DNA of 64,000 nt from Ypsolopha sequella (GCA_934047225.1 OW204012.1:5704001-5768000); one strand, 5' to 3'; positions 22,695 through 34,553 are shown, counted from the first letter of the stretch. A program made the numbers and translations. The notes: generated from the sequence alone by a model not told the origin.

Positions 22695-22995
22695 TTTTCT
22701 AATATAGATAAATATATAAAATAAATGACTGTTTATTTTTAGATTAAAAATCCATAAGTAGATTCGTTTTAGGCTTAAAACTAGGTTACTAAAACAAAGG
22801 GAACATGTACACAATTGATTATTTAAATAACCCAATGGATCGTTAGAATTTCTGGATGGGAAACTCCATTCGGCCCGCAATCATCTTCAGGATGCCGTTG
22901 CCACTGCCCCGTAGTCTGAGTAGCATAGAGGCAGTTTTCTTGCGCATTATGGCGTAGAAATGATCTATACGCGCCTCCACGAACATGCCAGATGC
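22695..22995 (-). pseudogene. 5'-truncated LINE, C-terminal ORF end
   Basis: The minus strand encodes CSASGMFVEARIDHFYAIMR, then KKTASMLLRLRGSGNG and ILKMIAGRMEFPIQ, with no stop. SASGMF.EARxDxF...RK is the C-terminus of a lepidopteran LINE ORF2 and matches the insertion at 44600-45024. The 3' UTR continues to about 22695. Confidence 0.75.
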
Positions 22996-23208
22996 ACTGC
23001 AGAATCACAAAGAAAGAATTCAAAGAAATAACCAATTTTACTTAATTTTAGTCTAAAAACAGCTTGACTTTTAACAATATTTTCATGTTGTTTGTTCTTT
23101 ATAGTTTAACTAACAATACATTTTTTTTTCATAATTTTTAAACATACCGTTTAAGAGAAGTAATTATATCAATAATGTCGTTTTCGGATGACCTTGGAAA
23201 GAGGCGCC

Positions 23209-23874
23209 TTAAGGCGCTACGGAAAAAAATCGACACTTTTAGAACTCGCATATCTACTTCAGTAAATAATGTATTATTTTTATAAAACAGTATATTATTT
23301 TTGGAATCTTTTTTTAAGGATCTGTTTAACAGAAACGCGATTGGATAAATTCGGCTCGATAGAAATATTTATTGAAAAGAGGTTTTTTTCGACACCAATT
23401 CTCCTGGTTTGACAATTTGGAATGACATATGGACTACGATTATATTTCATTAGATGGGTTTTAACGGCATCTAGGACCTGCCCCCCTATTCTGTATCTTT
23501 AGTTGCCAACTGCACGAGGTGCCTATCATCAAAAACATAGCTAAAAACTGAAATTTCAAAATTGCCTTTAGTGAGTATTGAACTATTAACAATCTGTGTC
23601 GTCACTTCAAGTGCGAAAATATCCTTAGGACATCGGAATTCGATAGTATATCTATGTTTTTGATGATAGACACCCAGTCCAGAAGGCAACTAGAGATACA
23701 CAATAGGCCCGCTGGTTAAACGAAATTCTGATAGCAACTTTAGTACATTTTATATTAATTGAAAAACCGACTTTTTGCTTCTTTTCCACGAATCCGTCCC
23801 TCTCGCACTGAGGGTTTTTTCGCATATGGAGTAACAGGGACGCTAAAACTTTTACATATCGCCTAAAGGAACCA
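23209..23874 (+). mobile_element. TTAA-type MITE family G2, copy 1, split by H1
   Basis: Starts TTAAGGCGCTACGGAAAA. Interior resembles G at low identity (CCGTCCCTCTCGCACTG). MITE H1 interrupts it at 23481-23711. Confidence 0.75.
23481..23711. mobile_element. Harbinger-like foldback MITE H1
   Basis: Flanked by CTG (23478-23480, 23712-23714). Arms CCTATTCTGTATCTTTAG and inverse, long inner stem with GCCTATCATCAAAAACATAG. Inserted in G2 copy 1; the empty site is present in G2 copy 2. Confidence 0.85.
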
Positions 23875-23999
23875 ACTAAATAGGCTCCAATCTTGTTAGA
23901 ATCTCCGACAAGTAACTTTAACAAAGCCAGGATAAAAACCACGAAGTACTTGAAAGTGCTATTTATAGAAACCCCGGATGTTACCCTTTGTAAAACCAT

Positions 24000-25540
24000 A
24001 AAATACCAACAAAACCACCCTTTTTAACTTCAGACATGGTCTTTTACGCGCACTTTCAAAATGCGCTTTATTACCTTGCAATACGACCAAGTAACATAAC
24101 CTCATTACAGTATTAAACCAGTTGACATTTCGATCCCTTTTTCGTCCTTGGCATTTCAGTTTTGTTTACTAGCTGACCATGAATTTTTATGAACTCTATC
24201 TCGATTGCTATAAAATAAATTTTTGCTTGGTTAAATTTTGTATATGGTGGACCAGTTTTGCACAGCTGTTTCATGTGTGTGTTGGGGTCCTGTTGGACCT
24301 GTTTGTACGACCCGAAAGAAAATCTAAACTGTGACAGATACGCGAAAAACTGTTCCACTAGCAAAACGGCTGACTAAAAAGACTGTTGAATAAATAGGTC
24401 ACCTAAACAAAATATTCAATTTAGTTTAGTGGTTTGTATTGATTAAAACACAAGTTTAATGCATGTCGTGTTTTTATGTATTAAAAAAACCAATAACTAA
24501 TTTTAGGTAGGACAAAAGATTGTGAGATTTGTTTTGTCATATTTGTAGCAGTTTGGTCAACTGCTTCACAAAAATTAGCAAAAAGAAAAAAAAAACTGTA
24601 CCCAAATTTTAAAGTCACTATACTCCTTAAAATTGCCGAGTAACACCTCTAGCATATTCTTTTTTTCAATACATTTATTTTATAAAAATTTACACACTGC
24701 AAACATTCATTATGTCCGCCAAACTGTACAACATTTTGTTGGCAGACCAGAGCTCTCAACATCACTACATAGTATAAAACAAAGTCGCTTCCCGCTGTCT
24801 GTCCCTATGTATGCTTAGATCTTTAAAACTACGCAACGGATTTTGATGCGGTTTTTTTTAATAGATAGAGTGATTCAAGAGGAAGTTTTATATGTATAAT
24901 ACAAGCCCGTGCAAAGGATAGTAAATTATATAAGTTTGTATGTATCATCTCCTTAGAACATGGGAGTCGTCTTACATCTGGTCACTTGGTGCCCACTACA
25001 ACCTTGGACTGAACAGAAAACACTAACTGACAGACAAACTAAACCACCCTCTCATCACTTCCATCACGCTCTTCCACACATACCCTGAATACCCCACCAA
25101 CTACAGAAAACTCTCTGTCCCTTTCAGGGAACACATATACCAGAATTGGGATGGCATGAGAAGAATTGATGGTGGTGATTGTTGGCACTTGAAGGGCTTG
25201 TACTTGTCCACAAAATTTTAAAATTAAATTAAAAGAGGTTCGAGTGTAGTGTTTGTGTAGAGTCCAAACCTGAAGGTCCAATGAGAACATAGAGTGAACC
25301 TGAACTTAATGGGCATGTAAGGTAAGGTGGTTACGTGAGTGCGCCGTATGCGGGTTGTACACGAATCTGATTCGTACACGTTTGTGGTTTATCTTGGTGA
25401 CGTAGAGCACAGAGCAAGGTGGAGGCCACGTTTGTGAGCTGACAGTGGCCCTGTCAAGGCGACAGTCGAAATGAAAGCAAACTTTTTCGCGTGGTATCAG
25501 CCATTCGTCGTCAATGTTGAATCCATGGACTGCTTTTTTT
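24000..25540. other. Low-information stretch
   Basis: No confident gene. At 24825-24905 a CTACGCAACGGATTTTGATG block resembles a common lepidopteran repeat. At 25039-25290 an 83-codon minus-strand ORF (..IPILVYVFPERDREFSV..) has no recognised family. Confidence 0.4.
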
Positions 25541-25544
25541 TAAA

Positions 25545-25790
25545 TTTATTAGCATTAAAACATTAAACATGGCATTCAAAATTCAAAAATTCACGTTTCA
25601 CAAGTAAAATTTTAATCTTATAAAAAGAACTAGATTAAATGTTTATTTAATTTATGTAGCAATATATATATATACGATTAAAATTATAGGAAAAATATTA
25701 TTATACAAGGTGAAATCCAATCAACCGCCCGAACCCATACCGGAGACCCGGCCAGGGACCAGGAACAAGGTTCAATGATCAATCACCAAT
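25545..25790 (-). mobile_element. LINE 3' tail family M, copy 2
   Basis: Inverted copy; the tail side (ATTCAAAATTCAAAAATTC) is at 25578. Confidence 0.7.
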
Positions 25791-25956
25791 TCGACTGATG
25801 ACGGCCCATACCCATACCATAATGCAAATAAATAAAAAAAGGAAATCAATTAGATACGAATTTTTTTTTTAGTGACAAACTTTTTATTGCCTAGTTACAA
25901 ACATAAATATAAAGGGAAATAGACTAGATCACAGAACTAGTTCTGTGGACTAGATA

Positions 25957-26161
25957 CAAGGTGACTTTTTGTGAGTGATCAGTATCTTTGATCAATAACA
26001 ATTTTTGTGAAATTTGTAAAATGAAATTTCGGCTTCCCATAGAAATTCACTTCCAGTTCCGAGTGAATCACTAGTGGAGTCGAAATTGTTATTGATCCAA
26101 GATACTGATCACTTACCAAGCCACCAGTATGAATTTGGACGATGATCAAAAAGTCACCTTG
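25957..26161. mobile_element. Foldback MITE family D, copy 1 (one arm shortened)
   Basis: Ends CAAGGTGACTTTTTG and inverse. The left arm lost ATCATCGTCCAAATTCATAC. Confidence 0.8.
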
Positions 26162-26344
26162 TATATCTATAGACTTATCTTATGTATATGCTAAGAAAAA
26201 AAAAGTTTTGATAGCACTGGTTTTCATTCCGCCAGTAAGATTTCTTGCTTTCTGCTTCCACTCTCCTACTTTCTGAACGAGCGCACTTCTTTCTTTCCAT
26301 CAGGCGGGGTAGTCATTGAAAAAAAGCAGCGGGTTGTGGTAGAT

Positions 26345-27105
26345 ATGCAACCGTAAATTGTTTAAGTGGATACTTCTTAGGCCACCTCTTTACTCAATCA
26401 CAGAGGTAAGAATCAATGGCAGCCATAGATATTATAATAGTATATCAGTGATGTATTATTATAATATAGTTCACGCTTCACGCAATAATAATAAAATAAA
26501 ATAAATTATTTGATCGCGATAAATAAAAAAATGGCCTTGAAGCGAATGCGCCGCCATATTAAGGGCCTTACTATTGCCAAATGGGTACTTTCTAAAGCCT
26601 ACTCCTCGTTTATGGCCAAACCAAAAATAATGAAAAAATGTATTATGAATAATCAACTCTTAGACAACATATGCAACATTTTTCTTTTTCATACCACCAA
26701 AACTTCTACATGAATTTTTTTTTTACTGAATGGTGTTTTTTGACCTCAAATTCCCTACTGCTCCTGAGTTGCTTGGCCGATTGAATTCATCTATGCTTTG
26801 ATAAATAGATAAACTTTATAGCTATAAACATAACATAAGATTATTCAATCGAGTAATCACGTCCAAGTGAAAAGTATAATTTTCTCCTATTTCGCCCTAT
26901 CAAGGACGCAGCGAGCGTCGTAACAGCCACTATGCACTGCGCGCTGATATGAACGTTATTTCAATGTCGTTTCCGTTGATATTTGTAGTGACAAATATCG
27001 AGCTGCTAATTTGGCGATGGTAATCGCCTTAAGGCAACTAACGATTCCTTAGTCGCCTAAAAAGGCGACATAAGAAGTATCCACTTAAATAATTTACGGT
27101 TGTAT
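26345..27105. mobile_element. Inverted-repeat element Y with nested O2
   Basis: CAACCGTAAATTGTTTAAGT then GGATACTTCTTA is repeated inverted at 27071-27105. Confidence 0.75.
26559..27032 (+). mobile_element. TTAA-type repeat family O, copy 2 (nested in MITE Y)
   Basis: TTAA at both ends, 474 bp. Sits inside the inverted-repeat element 26345-27105. Confidence 0.75.
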
Positions 27106-27195
27106 CGCTGACAGAATCCGCTGCTTTAGGACAGCCACCGCCTTAACGTCACTAGTGTACAGACAGACAGACAGACGGACGGACCGGCTACCCAC

Positions 27196-27357
27196 CTAAA
27201 GGACAAGGCGAACCAGAGTGAATGTACGGACGTTGTACTTGTAGGTCTCGAGAATCTGCGCGAGCGCATTGTGGTCCCTTGACGAAACGGCTTCATAATT
27301 CTTATAACGAGATACCGTCTCATATTTAAGAGCAAAGCTCTTGTCGGTGGTCTCCAT
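27196..27357 (-). CDS. Candidate 53-codon exon or small ORF, unidentified
   Basis: On the minus strand ATG 27357 opens METTDKSFALKYETVSRYKN and continues YEAVSSRDHNALAQILETYK, then YNVRTFTLVRLVL and a TAG. The composition is balanced and host-like, unlike the AT-rich repeats around it. The TAG overlaps a good donor (TAG|GTGGGT), which is odd: either the true donor lies a few bases earlier, or this is a complete 53-aa ORF. The AVSSRDHNALAQIL part faintly resembles the start of an ankyrin repeat, but that is speculation. No partner exon was found. Confidence 0.3.
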   Translation of the reverse strand: METTDKSFALKYETVSRYKNYEAVSSRDHNALAQILETYKYNVRTFTLVRLVL

Positions 27358-27558
27358 TGAGTTTTGTTCATTAGTATGAGTTATTTAGACCGATTGAGAG
27401 CGGTTTCGCAGCCGTATTGTGAAAAACCCGTCTTTTTCTAATTAATCGATTTTGAATAAAAAATTTGAGCTACCGTAATATCATTAAAAATATGTTTATG
27501 CATATAGTGATAATTGACTTTTCTTGTCTTTTTGATTTAATATATATGTATATATATT

Positions 27559-27828
27559 AAACACAAAAAATATAATAATAGGTAGTAAAATATATTTCGA
27601 CCACTAATTGTGGTCGGCATCAGTTACACAATTATATATAAAAGTTAAAAATTAATAATTATAAATTATAGGTACTTATGATATTGATAAAAAAAATATT
27701 CAATACCATAAGTACCTATAATTTATAATTATTAATTTTTAACTTTTATATATAATTGTGTAACTGATGCCGACCACAATTAGTGGTCGAAATATATTTT
27801 ACTACCTATAATTATATTTTTTGTGTTT
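27559..27828. repeat. Large near-perfect palindrome (family S, 270 bp)
   Basis: Arms about 128 bp: AACACAAAAAATATAATAAT, then TTTCGACCACTAATTGTGGT, repeated inverted, with a loop near 27690. Confidence 0.9.
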
Positions 27829-27837
27829 TCGTATATA

Positions 27838-28097
27838 CAAGGTGACTTTTTGATCATCGTCCAAATTCATTCTGGTGGCTTGGTAAGTGATCAGTATCAT
27901 GGATCAATAACAATTTTGGTGAAATTCGTAAAATGAAATTTCGACTCCCCATAGTGATTCACCTGACTGGAACTGAATTTCTATGAGAAGCCGAAATTTC
28001 ATATTACGAATTTCACAAAAATTGTTACTGATCCAATATACTGATCACTTATCAAGCCTCCAGTATGAATTTGGACGATGATCAAAAAGTCACCTTG
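27838..28097. mobile_element. Foldback MITE family D, copy 2
   Basis: 260 bp, arms about 110 bp starting CAAGGTGACTTTTTGATCAT, flanked by TA. Confidence 0.85.
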
Positions 28098-28558
28098 TAT
28101 CTAGTCCACAGAACTAGTTCTGTGATCTAGTCTATTTCCCTTTATATTTATGTTTGTAACAAGGCAATAAAAAGTTTATGTCACAAAAAAAAATTCATAT
28201 CTGATTGATTTCCTTTTTTTATTTATTTGCATTTTGAGCTACCATAATATCATTAAAAATATGTTTATGCATATAGCAAACTTTCAACAATAAGTTGTCT
28301 TAGCTAAAAGTTGTATTTTGGCCGCTATATTGTTTCTTAATATTTTATTACTACGAGTACAACGGAGAATCGACCCATAACGGCATGTATCATGACCTTA
28401 CTACAAGATATCGCTGCATGCGTAATATAGAATTTTTTCCAAAATTCGAGGTAAAGTGGTAAGGTGCCTATTGGGTGAAAATCATGGGTGAAAAGCGGAT
28501 GTAAGAGTGTTGACTATTCTATAGACAGTTTACACTCAGAAACACTCCTGACATCCCG

Positions 28559-28597
28559 TCGGAAGCCAGATAAAATGCCATTTTATCTGGCTTCCGA
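28559..28597. repeat. Perfect short hairpin
   Basis: TCGGAAGCCAGATAAAAT, loop GCC, then the exact inverse. Confidence 0.9.
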
Positions 28598-29012
28598 TAA
28601 TGTGGACTCCGCGCATTAGTTCCGCCAATGTCAAGTTTTTTTTTTTTTAAAGTAAAAAGACGCACAGTGATTAAATAACGATTAGGTACCTACAACTAAA
28701 CGAAAATTATAATCTCATCGATCTTCCGCGAGTACAATAAAATAAAGATAAAAAATAAATAAAATTAAAAGGCATATAGAGAAAAAAAAACAGGAAAGAA
28801 CTAGAATTAGGTACCTACAGTAAATATTGCTAATAGGATTATCCCTTTTATAATTTAATATTATTTAATTTAATAAATCTACATAATAAATATACAAATG
28901 GACTGTAAACAAAGGACAATGAAATGTCGTATGAACTTATTTGGACTGCGCAACCCGTTGATGTCTTTTGTATGGACGCAAAGAGTTCGGAAAAGGGACG
29001 AAGTTGTTCAAG

Positions 29013-29636
29013 TAGGGTCGCCAACTCCCGAAGAAATCAACCCTGGAGATTAGAATAAATCGGTGGGCAATTGAATGAAAGACGGTAATATTTGTTAATT
29101 TTTAAATCTGCTGTTTTGTAGAAGCGTCTTATATTTGTCGGTTTTTGAGCAAATAATCATAATAGTAGTTTATGCTACAAGGGCGCAACGTAAACGTAAC
29201 CGAGTAATTTATTGCTTTTACGCCCGTGTATCATACTACGTTTTTCAATGCATAGTGTGAGGAACTTTAAATTATAATTGGCTCAAAAGGATTGTATCCA
29301 GAGCCGTTAAACAGTGGGAAAAAAAAGTATAACATCTCGGTACACAGGAAAGGCTGCAGGTTAGCCAACCATTGCAAACAAATAAAAAAAAAAAAAAATA
29401 ATAAAGCCCTAGGGCAAAATAATCGACTTTCTGTTCGGTTTTGATGCATAAAAAGTGGGCCTTTACGAGCACATGAATTGAAAAATTATTTATTTCGCGC
29501 GATTCATATATATTTCGTGAATGATAAATATTTTATTTTAGAAAATCCGTAGAATTTATTACATCTCCGGAGCTCGGGAGGTTAAACAATGTCCCCAGAG
29601 TCTCCCGGGCATTTCGGGAGAGTTGGGAACCCTATT
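29013..29636. mobile_element. MITE Q with nested B4
   Basis: Ends TAGGGTCGCCAACTCCCG and (inverted) TAGGGTTCCCAACTCTCC. Confidence 0.65.
29158..29486 (-). mobile_element. Dispersed repeat family B, copy 4
   Basis: Full-length inverted copy, nested in MITE Q (29013-29636). Confidence 0.75.
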
Positions 29637-29720
29637 ACAAGTAAAAGAGAAATGAAACAGTCCATCTCTATTGGTCAACCTTCATATTTAATTTAAAAGG
29701 TATGCTTAGAAGCTACAAGC

Positions 29721-29929
29721 ACAAAATAGATACTACCAGAAGGCCAACTCCATACAACGAGCGAAAACAGACGCACACATGCATAGACGCGTACGTATGA
29801 TGATCTCGGCAGAATTTCGTATTGGCATTCGACCGACTTTATCCGAGATCGTCGTAAACACGTTTATGTGTGCGTGCGCCTGTTTTCGCTGGTTATGCGG
29901 AGTTAACCTTCTGTAAGTGGTTATTTTGT
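29721..29929. mobile_element. Foldback MITE family K, copy 2
   Basis: Same arms; more intact outer ends than copy 1. Confidence 0.75.
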
Positions 29930-30025
29930 ACTACAAGCTTGGTCTTTGGTTACATTACAGTTGACTTTCGATACTTTTGATTTTTCATATTCTTCCATTC
30001 CATAATTTTCATGTTTCATCCATGT

Positions 30026-30430
30026 TTAAGGCGATATGCGAAAAAAATACGGGTGTTTCTTTCCCGTGTATTTCATGAAATACACGGAAAATTTCAATAC
30101 ATTTCTGGTATATGCGTTTTGACTATATAATCTAGGGTTTTGAAATTGGAAAACATGTTTGGATAAATTTTCCTCGATAGAAATAATTGTTGAAATGAGG
30201 TCTTCAAACACAGTTTTTCTCCTCGTTTAACGAATAGGAACCATAAACAGAACTCAAACATATGTTATTAGGTGTGTTTCAACAATATCTAGAGACTTAT
30301 TTTGCTAGCTATTTTAGTTTTTTTAATGAAAATATAAAACCAACTTTTTTCCATTTTGCCCTGAATCCGCCCCTCTCGCACTGCGCGATTTTTCGCTTGG
30401 AGTGACAGTGACAAAAATAAAATTGTAACG
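30026..30430 (+). mobile_element. TTAA-type MITE family G, copy 2
   Basis: Starts TTAAGGCGATATGCGAAAAA, includes a palindromic CCGTGTATTTCATGAAATAC segment and ends in ACAAAAATAAAAT. The last TTAA end is lost. Confidence 0.7.
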
Positions 30431-30605
30431 CTGAAACGTGGTCTCTTGGCTTGATCCGCCGCCGATTTATCGTCGCTCAACGAGCTATGCTTTATCAACG
30501 AACTATCCTGCAGTCAAACTGTTTATACAGTTTTGCAGGGCATTGTTTTAAAATATAAGATTTGGTTCCTGGTTAATAATTTAAAAAAAAATATATATAT
30601 ATATA

Positions 30606-30887
30606 TATCTCTGATGGATAAAATCCAAAACGAGGAAATCTGTCAGAGATCGAAAGTGACCGACATAGCCTGCCGAATTAGTCAGTTGAAGTGGTAGTGG
30701 GCTGGCCATATTTGTCGCCGACACGATGGCCGTTGGGGCCGAAAGGCATTGGAATGGAGACCACGTACAGCAAAGAGTAGCGTAGGCTGACCTCGTGCCC
30801 GCTGGACCGACGACCTGAAGGACCGCCAAGAGTGGCGAAATATTGGAGAGGACGAACAAAGGCTAATAGACGGATGGCTGGAAGTAA
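30606..30887 (+). pseudogene. RTE-type LINE, C-terminal fragment
   Basis: Reads MDKIQNEEICQRSKVTDIAC then ICRRHDGRWGRKALEWRPRT and RARWTDDLKD, with two in-frame TAG codons (about 30694 and 30777). The C-terminal Trp/Gly-rich stretch is missing after DDLKD. Inactive. Confidence 0.8.
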
Positions 30888-31225
30888 CCCTGATTTAGTT
30901 GAAAAGAGAAAAAAACGTAAATTATCTATGTCTGTCAGTCAGTATGCCCGTTCGCTGATCTATAGCCGGAACCAATTACAATTAAATATTGTATATGAGT
31001 GTATGTATATGTATGTATTGTATATTTTCATAATTTTGGATGGTTTATTCTTTTTTTTTTTTTATTATAAAAATTAAGCGTTGCTATCGTACAAAAATGG
31101 TGATATATTTATTTTCTTAAAATTAACTCGTCTAAAGTATGGTAATTTTATCATGTAATAATATACGTAATATTATTCTGTAACTTTTCGAGGTAGAACC
31201 CCTCTGGGAGACAGGCGTGAATATA

Positions 31226-31487
31226 CAAGGTGACTTTTTGAACATCGTCCAAATTCTTACTGGAGGCTTGATAAGTGATCAGTATCTTGGATCAATAACA
31301 ATTTTTGTGAAATTTGTAAAATGAAATTTCGGCTTCCCATAGAAATTCACTTGCAGTTCCGAGTGAATCACTATGGGGAGTCGAAATTTCATTTTACGAA
31401 TTTTACAAAAATTGTTATTGATCCACGATACTGATCACTTCCTAAGCCACTAGTATGAATTTGGACGATGATCAAAAAGTCACCTTG
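31226..31487. mobile_element. Foldback MITE family D, copy 3
   Basis: 262 bp, same arms, TA on each side. Confidence 0.85.
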
Positions 31488-31675
31488 TATGTATGAATGT
31501 TATGCATATACAGGTGGAAAAAATTTAAGGGCCCTGGAGGGGAGCTACCTTAAATCCTTTAGTTAGCTCATTTTACTGAGAGAAAACATTCCTTTATTTT
31601 TTTTAATAAACAAAACTGCATTCAAAGATATTCTGAAATCCGCTTGTAGCTTGAAGTGATGTCCATTGTAAAACT

Positions 31676-32101
31676 TTAAGGCGCTACGGAAAAAAAATTG
31701 ACACTTTAAGAACTTGCATATCTACTTCAGTAAATAATGTATTATTTTGATAAAACAGTATATTATTTTTGGAATCTTTTTCTAGGGATCTGTTGAAACA
31801 GAAACGCGATTGGAGAAATTCGGTTTGATAGAAATATTTATTGAAATGAGGTAGTTTTCAACACCAATTCTCCTGGTTTGACGATTTAGAATGACAAATG
31901 GACTGCAGTTAAATTTTATTAGATGGGTTTTAACGTTATCTAGGACCTGGTTAAACAAAATTTTGATAGCAAGTTTGGTACATTTTATATTAGTAAAAAA
32001 CCGACTTTTTGCTACTTTTCCACGAATCCGTCCCTCTCGCACTGTGGGTTTTTTCGCTTATGGAGTAACAAGGACGCTAAAACTTGTACATATCACCTTA
32101 A
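31676..32101 (+). mobile_element. TTAA-type MITE family G2, copy 2, intact
   Basis: TTAA-bounded, 426 bp. Lacks the H insertion and so supplies the empty site GGACCTGGTTAAAC near 31945. Confidence 0.8.
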
Positions 32102-32356
32102 TTCAGTAAATAACTTCACAGTATAATGAACAAACAGTACTGGACGATAGCATCGCGCGCCGCCCGCGCCTGCGCAACTCGACCTTGCACTTGAGACTGT
32201 GTGTGTGACGCAACACCTCTGTTACTGTACTCGCAAGTGGATAGGACAAAGAGAAACAAAACGATTCAATGGAAACCGATATGGAATTTGGTTTCGTAAA
32301 GTTTCTATAGGTAAAGAATGAAATAAAGTGTTGGCATTTACTGAAACCACTCTCTA

Positions 32357-32680
32357 CAATTCAAATTCAATTCAAATTCAAATTCAAATAGTTTATTTTG
32401 CAAAGCAGGTATAGATATATACACTTTTTACACGTCAAATTTAATCTAATAAAGAAAATATATGTAATAAAATAATAAATGTACATGAACTAAATTAAAG
32501 GTTTATTTAATTTATGTAGCAATATATTTACGATTAAAATGATAGGTAAAATATATATTAAACAAGGTGAAATCCAATCAGCCGCCCGAACCCATACCGG
32601 AGACCCGGCCAGGGACCAGGAACAAGGTTCAATGATCACCAACCGAGCCCCCAGCACGAATTTACTGATCATAAAGAGCA
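32357..32680 (-). mobile_element. LINE 3' tail family M, copy 3
   Basis: Inverted copy with (AATTCAA)n tail at 32357-32390 and CGAACCCATACCGGAGACCC near the other end. Confidence 0.75.
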
Positions 32681-32850
32681 AATTTGTTTGTTATTTGTTG
32701 GTTTAGGGATACTGAAATTGTCTGTATTTTATGGGTAGCAAATAAGCTTATTTAATTGTCAAATAGTCTAGATGTGATTAGTTGTGTTCTGTCAAATTTA
32801 TAATTGTTATTTTTCTTTTATTTTTAACATAGTTATACTTATGATATATA

Positions 32851-33113
32851 CAACGTGTAACAGAAAGGTGTAGCCATATTTGAAGAGCTTATTCAGTCAA
32901 TGGTATAGAACAACTTTTACTATGGAGCCAACACTGTAATCTCGAAAAAAAAATCTGCCCTTCCATACATTTCGGCCGAGCGGCATTGCATTTTTCTATG
33001 AAACAGTTAATATTTTTTTTCGAGATACATGGTTTGTTCCATAGTAAAAGTTGTTCTATACCATTGACTGAATAAGCTCTTCAAATATGGTTACACCTTT
33101 CTGTTACACGTTG
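32851..33113. mobile_element. MITE family A (263 bp)
   Basis: Same terminal repeat as 13680-13916, arms about 90 bp, TA at each border. A 26-bp centre differs from the other copy. Confidence 0.85.
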
Positions 33114-33546
33114 TATATTTTATGTAGCATTTTTTAAAAGTATTTACCCTATTATTAGTTTATTTATTTCAGATTTACATATTTACTTACTAATCGACTG
33201 CAATTTATTTCTTTTTCTCATCATTTGTATGTATTTACACTTTACGCTTTTTACTTTAAGTTTGATATTGTTATATTTAGATGATGTTATGTTTAGATTA
33301 TTATGTTTTAATTTTAGTAGGATCCAGCAGAATACCAGCGCTGTGGCTTTGGCTGTGGCATTAAGCTGTGCTGGACTCCTTTTTTCATAACCACAGAATA
33401 TGGCTATTTCGTTTGTAATTTGTTTTTTTTTTTGTTTTGTTTTCTGTGGTGTTTGAAATAAAGCTCTTTTCTTTCTTTTTTCTATAAAAAAGAATAGAAA
33501 AGCTTTTATGTATGACTCAAATCTATATATAGGGCAGCTGGAAAAC

Positions 33547-33821
33547 CGAGTAATTTATTGCTCTTACGCCCGTGTATCATACTACGTTTTTCAATGCTGA
33601 GGAAATAAAACAAATATAATTTTGTGAACTTTAAATTGTAATTGGCTCAAAAGGACTGTATCCAGAGCCGTTAAACAGTGGAAAAAAAGCATGACATTTA
33701 TGGTACACAGGAACCATTGTAAATAAATTAAAAAAAAAAAAGCTCTAGGGTAAAATAATCGACTTTCTGTTCGGTTTTGATGCATAAAAAGTGGGCCTTT
33801 ACGAGCACTTGCATTGAAAAG
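33547..33821 (-). mobile_element. Dispersed repeat family B, copy 5 (internally deleted)
   Basis: Both recognisable ends remain, but the segment around the AATGGTTGGCTAACC motif is shortened. Confidence 0.7.
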
Positions 33822-34236
33822 TATCAAAGAATCAGGCCAAGTTTATCGCTGAGGTATAATACTATAAAGTCAGTGAGATATCAATCATACACATTCATAT
33901 AAAACCTACTTTACACGGCTATCAAATGATCTCGTTTTTATTTTTAACGAGTAACTGCCTTCTAGCTTAAAGATAATGATAATTTATTTGCATAAATTGT
34001 GGTAAGTATGCATATAGATGGTGAGGAGATAGGCATGTATTTATATATGCAACCTTATTACTATGTAGTATATAGGATGGGATTTGGTCGGACGCCTGGA
34101 TTCGTGCTGGGGGCTCGGTTGGTGATCATTGAACCTTGTTCCTGGTCCCTGGCCGGGTCTCCGGTGTGGGTTCGGGCGGTTGATTGGATTTCACTTTGTA
34201 TAATATATATTTTACCTATAATTTTAATCGTATATA

Positions 34237-34498
34237 CAAGGTGACTTTTTGATCATCGTCCCAATTCATACTGGTGGCTTGGTAAGTGATCAGTATCATG
34301 CATCATTAACAATTTTGGTGAAATTCGTAATATGAAATTTCGACTCCCCATAGTGATTCACTCGGAACTGGAACTGAATTTATATGGGAAGCCGAAATTT
34401 CATTTTACAAATTTCACAAAAATTGTTACTGATCCAAGATACTGATCACTTATCAGGCCTCCAGTATGAATTTGGACGATGATCAAAAAGTCACCTTG
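34237..34498. mobile_element. Foldback MITE family D, copy 4 (inside M4)
   Basis: 262 bp. Interrupts the LINE tail at AATCGTATA/TATTGCTAC, so the target is TA-rich. Confidence 0.85.
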
Positions 34499-34553
34499 TA
34501 TATTGCTACATAAATTAAATAAACTTTTTATCTAGTTCATGTACATTTATTAT

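Noticed and set aside
22823..23035. 70-codon minus-strand ORF as a host gene
   Set aside because: A neighbouring frame matches the LINE ORF2 C-terminus (SASGMF.EAR) better; the ORF is its shadow.
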